Source of the DNA: Tagaea sp.
GTDB taxonomy: Bacteria > Pseudomonadota > Alphaproteobacteria > CACIAM-22H2
Length of the DNA: 9,085 nt
Direction of reading: 5' to 3'
Assembly: GCA_023653245.1 (NCBI GenBank)
Contig: JAMNXK010000055.1
Coordinates: forward strand, 1-9,085
Shown piece after piece: positions 4,343 through 9,085 of the stretch (the first letter of the stretch is position 1; each line of letters begins with the position of its first letter). A program made the position numbers and the translations under genes. The notes below the pieces were generated by a model. That model had not been told where the DNA came from, ran no database searches, and worked only from the letters and a program-made list of their open reading frames with translations.

Positions 4343-7092
4343 CGCCGTTCGCCGCCTTCGCCTTCCTGTCGCCGTGGTGGCTCGCGGGCCTCGCGGGGCT
4401 GCCGATCTTGTGGTGGCTGCTGCGCGTGACGCCGCCCGCGCCGCGCCGCGCGACCTTCCCGGCGATAGCGCTGCTGCTGCGCCTCAAATCCAAGGAGGAG
4501 ACCCCCGCCCAAACGCCGTGGTGGCTGCTGCTCTTGCGCTTGGTGATCGCGGCGTTGGTGATTCTGGCGCTGGCCCAGCCGGTGATCAACCCGGCGGCGC
4601 GCTTCGCGTCGTCCGGCCCCGTGCTGATCGTGGTCGACGACAATTGGGCCGCCGCGTCCGATTGGGCCGGCCGGCGTGCGGCCATCGACCGCGCGCTCGA
4701 CCAGGCCGAGCGCGAGGCGCGCGCCGTGATGGTGCTGACGACGACGCCGGGACTGTCGGCCGACGCCCCGCGGGCCTCGCGCCTGATCACGGCGGCCGCC
4801 GCGCGCACGCTGTTGGGCGCGCTCGAACCCAAGCCGTGGCCCGCCGATCGCGCGGCCGCCCTCGCCGCGATCGACGCCGCCGCCCCGCCGCAAGCCGCCG
4901 CCGTGTTCTATCTCGGCGACGGGCTCGAAGATCCCGCCCTCGTCCCGCTGCTCGAACGCCTGCAGCGCGCCGGGCCGGTCACCTATCTCGCCGATCCGCC
5001 CGAGCGGCGCGCGCGCCTGCTGCTGCCGCCCGTCTCCGAAGCCAATGCGATCGCTGTGACGGCCGCGCGTCCGGATATCGGCATCGCGCGCGAAAGTGCG
5101 GTGCTCGCGCGCGGCGACGACGGCCGCTTGCTGGCGCGCGAACGCCTGACATTCGACGAACGCGCCGCCCAAGCGACCGCGCGGCTCGCCATTCCGTCCG
5201 AGCTGCGCAATCGCATCGCGCGCATCGAGCTCGAAGGCGAAGCGACCGCGGGCGGAATCGCGCTGATCGACGAGCGCTGGCGCCGCCGCCCGGTGGGGAT
5301 TGTCGCCTCGGGCGGTGCGGAGCGCCAGAACCAGCCGCTGCTCGCCGACACGTTCTATCTCGAACGCGCCTTGCAGCCTTTCGCCGAAGTGCGCGCGGGC
5401 GATCTCGCCGAATTGCTGGGCCGCGAGATCTCGGTGCTGCTGCTGGCCGATCTGGGCCGACTCTCCGATCCCGAACGCGCGCTGCTCGATCCGTGGATGC
5501 GCCGGGGCGGCGTGGTCGTGCGCTTCGCCGGCCCGCGGCTGGTGGATGCCGACGACGATTTCGTGCCCGTGCCCTTGCGCTTGGGCGGGCGCGCCTTCGG
5601 CGGGGCGATGACCTGGGAACAGCCTTTGGGCCTCGCGCCGTTCGAGTCGGGCTCGGCCTTCGCGGGCCTCGACGTGCCCGAGGATCTGCGCGTGCGCCGC
5701 CAGGTGCTGGCCGAGCCCTCGCTCGACCTCGCGCAGAAAACCTGGGCGCGGCTGACCGACGGCACGCCGCTGGTCACCGCCGACAAGCGCGGCGAAGGCT
5801 GGCTGGTGATGATCCACGTCACCGCTTCGCCCGAATGGTCGAACCTGCCGCTCACGGGGCTTTACGTCGAGATGCTCCGCCGTTTGCTCGGCCTCGCCCA
5901 AGGCATCGCGGGCGACGCGGGCGGCGAAGCCGTGCTCGCCCCCGTCGCCACGCTCGACGCGTTCGGCCGCTTGGTCGCCCCCTTCCCCGCCGCCACGGGC
6001 GTCACCGCCCGCGCGCTCGCCACCCAACCCGCGTCGGCGCGCACGCCGCCCGGGCAGTACGGCACCGACCTCGCGCGCCGCGCGCTCAATCTGGGCCAAG
6101 GCGTGCCGGCGCCGGTGGCGCTGCGCGGCCTGCCGTCGGGCGTGACCGCCGCCGATTACGCGCCGGCGCGCGAGGTCGATTTCAAACCGCCGCTGCTGGT
6201 CGCGGCGTTCCTGCTGATCGCGCTCGATCTGGCCTTGGCGCTGTTCTTGCGCGGTTTGATCGGCGCCGGCGGCTTGTGGCGGCGGGCGGCGGGCGCGGCG
6301 CTCGCCGGACTCGTTCTCGCCGCCGGCACGGCCGACGCGCAAACCCGCCCGCCGCAGGCCCGGCCCGAACTCGACGAGCGCGCGGCCTTGCCCTATGCGC
6401 TGCAAACCCGCCTCGCCTACGTGCAGACCGGGCGCGAGGATATCGACGCGGTCAGCCGCAACGGCCTCGCCGGCCTGGGGACCGTGCTGTCGCGGCGCAC
6501 GGCGGTCGATGCCGGCGCGCCCGCGGGCGTGAATGTCGAGCGCGACGAGCTCGCGTTCTTCCCGCTGCTCTACTGGCCCGTCGTCGCTCAAGTGCCCCGG
6601 CCGAGCGATCAGGCGCTGGCGCGCATCAAGCGCTATCTGGCCGATGGCGGCATGATCCTGTTCGACACGCGCGAGGCCGACTATATCGGCCCCGCCGGCG
6701 GCGGCCCGGCGGCCTTGCGTTTGCGCGAGATCTTGCGCCCGCTCGATCTGCCGCGTTTGGGCCGCGTGCAGCCCGAGCACGTGCTGACCAAGGCGTTCTA
6801 TCTGCTCCAGGAGTTTCCCGGCCGGCTGACCGGCGCGCCCGTGTGGGTCGAAGCGCCCGACGCGCGCGAGAACGACGGCGTGTCCTCGATCATCGTCGGC
6901 GCGCACGATTGGGCGTCGGCCTGGGCGCTGGACGCGCAAGGCCGCCCGATGTTCGCCGCCGTGCCCGGCGGCGAAGGCCAGCGCGAGCAGGCCGTGCGCT
7001 TCGGCGTCAATCTCGTGATGTACGCGCTGACCGGCAACTACAAGGCCGACCAGGTGCATGTGGACGCGATCCTGGAGCGCTTGCGGCGATGA
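4339..7092 (+). CDS. Membrane protein: BatA-like N-term, degenerate vWA, DUF4159
   Basis: A 917-residue membrane protein. Order of parts: BatA-like N-terminus (FLSPWWLAGLAGLPILWWLL, 9-28, first helix); second helix at about 60-82; a vWA-like region starting VLIVVDDNWAAASDW (95-109), where DDNWA replaces the DxSxS metal motif, with GDG at 193-195 in the TDG position; a GATase1-like region at about 319-520 ending LTGLYVEMLRRLL; a third helix at about 617-640; a signal-peptide-like helix LWRR...ADA|Q (646-668); and a C-terminal DUF4159 domain at about 690-910, itself thought to be GATase1-like. Basic residues after helix 1 and at 641-649 place both large domains in the periplasm. There is no cysteine anywhere, so a classical GATase nucleophile is absent. 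It overlaps both neighbours by ATGA. Likely a membrane partner of MoxR/DUF58; its exact role is unknown. Confidence 0.9.
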   Translation: MTPFAAFAFLSPWWLAGLAGLPILWWLLRVTPPAPRRATFPAIALLLRLKSKEETPAQTPWWLLLLRLVIAALVILALAQPVINPAARFASSGPVLIVVDDNWAAASDWAGRRAAIDRALDQAEREARAVMVLTTTPGLSADAPRASRLITAAAARTLLGALEPKPWPADRAAALAAIDAAAPPQAAAVFYLGDGLEDPALVPLLERLQRAGPVTYLADPPERRARLLLPPVSEANAIAVTAARPDIGIARESAVLARGDDGRLLARERLTFDERAAQATARLAIPSELRNRIARIELEGEATAGGIALIDERWRRRPVGIVASGGAERQNQPLLADTFYLERALQPFAEVRAGDLAELLGREISVLLLADLGRLSDPERALLDPWMRRGGVVVRFAGPRLVDADDDFVPVPLRLGGRAFGGAMTWEQPLGLAPFESGSAFAGLDVPEDLRVRRQVLAEPSLDLAQKTWARLTDGTPLVTADKRGEGWLVMIHVTASPEWSNLPLTGLYVEMLRRLLGLAQGIAGDAGGEAVLAPVATLDAFGRLVAPFPAATGVTARALATQPASARTPPGQYGTDLARRALNLGQGVPAPVALRGLPSGVTAADYAPAREVDFKPPLLVAAFLLIALDLALALFLRGLIGAGGLWRRAAGAALAGLVLAAGTADAQTRPPQARPELDERAALPYALQTRLAYVQTGREDIDAVSRNGLAGLGTVLSRRTAVDAGAPAGVNVERDELAFFPLLYWPVVAQVPRPSDQALARIKRYLADGGMILFDTREADYIGPAGGGPAALRLREILRPLDLPRLGRVQPEHVLTKAFYLLQEFPGRLTGAPVWVEAPDARENDGVSSIIVGAHDWASAWALDAQGRPMFAAVPGGEGQREQAVRFGVNLVMYALTGNYKADQVHVDAILERLRR

Positions 7093-9085
7093 CCGAATAT
7101 TCGCTCGCCTTCGCGCCCCTGATCCCGTTATGGGCGCTCGCCGCCTTGGCCGCGCTCGCGCTGCCCGCCCTCGGCTACGCGCTGTTCGCGGGCGCCAAGG
7201 GCGCTTGGTGGCGCGCGGCGGCGCTCGGCGGGCTGCTGCTCGCGCTGGCCAATCCGCTGGCCGTGATCGAGCAGCGTAAGGCCCTGCCCGACGTGGCGCT
7301 GATCGTGGTCGACGAATCGGCGAGCATGCGCGTGGGCGAGCGCGCTTCGCGCGCCGAGCGCGCGGCGCAAGGCTTGCGCGACCGGCTGGCGCGCGAGAAG
7401 GATCTGGAGGTGCGCACGATCCGCGCCGGTTCGGGCGGCCAGGGTGCGGAAGGCACGAGGCTGTTCGATTCGCTCGAGCGCGCCTTGGCGGACGTGCCGC
7501 GCGCGCGCGTGGCGGGCGTGGCGCTGATCACCGACGGCCAGGTCCACGACGCGCCGCGCGGCGCGGCGGAGGAGATCGCGCGGCTCAACCTGCCCGGCCC
7601 GCTGCACGCGCTGATCGCCGGCAATCGCGGCGAAGTCGATCGGCGCCTGGTGGTCGACGAGTCGCCGGCTTTCGCCATCGTCGCCAAGCCGCAGACCCTG
7701 ACCTTGCGCGTCGAGGAAGGCGAGCCCCCGCGCGCGGGCAGCCCGCGCGAGCTCGCGCGCGTGGACATCAAGCGCGACGGCCAGCCCTTCCGCACCGTGC
7801 AATTGCCCGTGGGCGTCGCCAGCCGCATCGAGTTCCAGATCGACAAGCCGGGCACGACGGTGTTCGAGATCGAAGTCGCGCCGGGCCCGCGCGAATTGAC
7901 GCTCGAGAACAACCGGCAGGTCGTGGTCGTCAACGGGGTGCGCGACCGCATGCGCGTGCTGCTGGTCACCGGCGAGCCGCACGCGGGCGAGCGCACCTGG
8001 CGCAACCTGCTGAAATCCGACCCGGCGGTCGATCTCGTGCATTTCACCATCCTGCGCCCGCCCGAGGCGCAGGATTTCACGCCCGTGAACGAGCTGTCGC
8101 TGATCGCCTTCCCGATCCGCGAATTGTTCGAGGTCAAGCTCGCGGAGTTCGACCTCGTCATCTTCGACCGCTACCGGCGGCGCGACGTGCTGGCGCAGAT
8201 CTATCTCGACAACATCGTGCGCTACGTGCGCGCCGGGGGCGCGCTGCTGATCGCGGTGGGGCCGAATTTCTCCTCGCCCAACTCGCTGTTCAATTCGCCC
8301 TTGGGCCAGATCATGCCCGGCATTCCCACCGGCCAGAATTTCGAGCAGGCCTATGTGCCCGGCCTGTCGCCCGTGGGCCGGCGCCATCCGGTCACGTCCG
8401 ATCTGCCCGGCGGCGAAGGCACCACGCCCGAATGGGGCCGCTGGTTCCGGCACATCGATACCGAGCCCCGGCGCGGCCAGGTGCTGATGACCGGTGCGGC
8501 CGACCGGCCGCTGCTGCTGCTCGACCGCGTCGGCGAGGGGCGCGTGGCGCAGATGATGAGCGACAATATCTGGCTGTGGGCGCGCGGCTACGACGGCGGC
8601 GGCCCGCACGCCGAGCTGCTGCGCCGCGTGGCGCATTGGCTGATGAAGGAGCCCGAGCTCGAGGAGAACGATCTCAAGGCGCGGGTGCGCGCCAACCGGA
8701 TCGAGATCGAGCGCCGTGCGGTCGATCCGGTCGCCACCCCGGTGCGTATCGAAGGGCCGGAAGGGGCGAACGCCGAGATCCGCCTGGGCGACGGGCGCGG
8801 CGGCCGGCAGACCGCGACCTTCGTGCCCGACCGGCCGGGGCTCTATCGCCTGACCGACGGGGAGCGTTCCACGCTCGCCGCCGTGGGCGCCGTCAACCCG
8901 ACCGAGACCGCCGATGTGCGCGCGACCGATCGCTTGCTGCGCCCGGCCGCCGCCGCCAGCGACGGGCAAATCGCCTGGCTGCAAGACGGCGTGCCGGAAA
9001 TCCGCCGCGTGCGCCCGGGGCGCGAGATGGGCGGTGCGATCTCGGGCCAGCGCAGCTGGATCGGCTTCCGGGCGAACGGCGACTA
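7089..9085 (+). CDS. Membrane vWA / GATase1-like protein (C-term outside window)
   Basis: The frame opens with ATG at 7089 (ATGA overlap with the upstream stop; GGAG 11 nt upstream) and is open to the right edge, 665 residues. Parts: two N-terminal helices (about 10-33 and 40-57) joined by a short basic loop; a vWA domain with VVDESASM (73-80) giving an intact D75-x-S77-x-S79 and TDG at 148-150; an Ig-like beta region (about 195-285); a GATase1-like domain (about 289-520) beginning RVLLVTGEP, containing YVRAGGALLIAVGP and ending LLRRVAHWLMKEP; and a second beta-rich region (about 527-605). Relatives end with one more membrane helix, which I expect shortly after the window edge. The visible part has no cysteine, so the GATase-like domain cannot use a cysteine nucleophile. 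The domains are probably periplasmic. It resembles a BatB-type partner with working metal-site residues, paired with the degenerate one upstream. Confidence 0.9.
   Translation, partial: MTEYSLAFAPLIPLWALAALAALALPALGYALFAGAKGAWWRAAALGGLLLALANPLAVIEQRKALPDVALIVVDESASMRVGERASRAERAAQGLRDRLAREKDLEVRTIRAGSGGQGAEGTRLFDSLERALADVPRARVAGVALITDGQVHDAPRGAAEEIARLNLPGPLHALIAGNRGEVDRRLVVDESPAFAIVAKPQTLTLRVEEGEPPRAGSPRELARVDIKRDGQPFRTVQLPVGVASRIEFQIDKPGTTVFEIEVAPGPRELTLENNRQVVVVNGVRDRMRVLLVTGEPHAGERTWRNLLKSDPAVDLVHFTILRPPEAQDFTPVNELSLIAFPIRELFEVKLAEFDLVIFDRYRRRDVLAQIYLDNIVRYVRAGGALLIAVGPNFSSPNSLFNSPLGQIMPGIPTGQNFEQAYVPGLSPVGRRHPVTSDLPGGEGTTPEWGRWFRHIDTEPRRGQVLMTGAADRPLLLLDRVGEGRVAQMMSDNIWLWARGYDGGGPHAELLRRVAHWLMKEPELEENDLKARVRANRIEIERRAVDPVATPVRIEGPEGANAEIRLGDGRGGRQTATFVPDRPGLYRLTDGERSTLAAVGAVNPTETADVRATDRLLRPAAAASDGQIAWLQDGVPEIRRVRPGREMGGAISGQRSWIGFRANGD

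Noticed and set aside
4279..7059. Minus-strand frame of 926 codons opposite the DUF4159 gene
   Set aside because: Translation is repetitive in R, G, Q, H and A with no recognisable domain; the plus strand has a coherent multi-domain membrane protein.
7128..8984. Minus-strand frame of 618 codons opposite the vWA gene
   Set aside because: Same GC-driven antisense composition; the plus strand shows an intact vWA motif and GATase-like region.
1..9085. CRISPR array, insertion sequence, tRNA or rRNA
   Set aside because: No regular repeats with spacers, transposase motifs, tRNA cloverleaf or rRNA segments were seen; apart from the spacers at 281-314, 657-774 and 2264-2390 the window is filled by coding sequence.

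Overview
The window is strongly GC-rich throughout, uses GTG as well as ATG starts, and has its genes packed by 4-nt overlaps. Its families (DUF1285, CoA-type NUDIX, DUF6111, and MoxR with DUF58, DUF4159 and vWA proteins) together suggest an alphaproteobacterium, probably of Rhodospirillales type. That placement is from family recognition, not from a search.

Layout: (1) 1-280, minus strand: a DUF2237 gene whose C-terminus runs off the left edge. (2) 315-656, plus strand: a small stand-alone MNT-type nucleotidyltransferase, possibly translated from a leaderless mRNA. (3) 657-774: an intergenic spacer between convergent genes, almost filled by a REP-like repeat with two hairpin units. (4) 775-2263, minus strand: a three-gene coupled operon, DUF1285 > CoA-pyrophosphatase-type NUDIX hydrolase > DUF6111 membrane protein. 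(5) 2264-2390: a divergent regulatory gap with an 8-bp inverted repeat. (6) 2391-9085, plus strand: a four-gene coupled operon, MoxR AAA+ ATPase > DUF58 protein > 917-residue membrane protein (BatA-like N-terminus, degenerate vWA, GATase1-like region, DUF4159) > membrane vWA/GATase1-like protein, cut by the right edge near its C-terminus.

How the genes may work together: the plus-strand operon is a MoxR-vWA system, related in architecture to the Bat (aerotolerance) clusters. MoxR and DUF58 look cytoplasmic. By the positive-inside rule, the two large membrane proteins place their vWA, GATase-like, Ig-like and DUF4159 domains in the periplasm. One partner has a complete DxSxS metal site (MIDAS), the other has lost it, and neither contains a single cysteine in the visible sequence. 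The likely role is chaperone-like assembly or activation of envelope or metal-dependent proteins; the actual client is unknown. I see no phage, CRISPR, IS, tRNA or rRNA features. The best candidates for something under-described are the paired, cysteine-free vWA/GATase-like membrane proteins and the internal signal-peptide-like segment in the DUF4159 protein.
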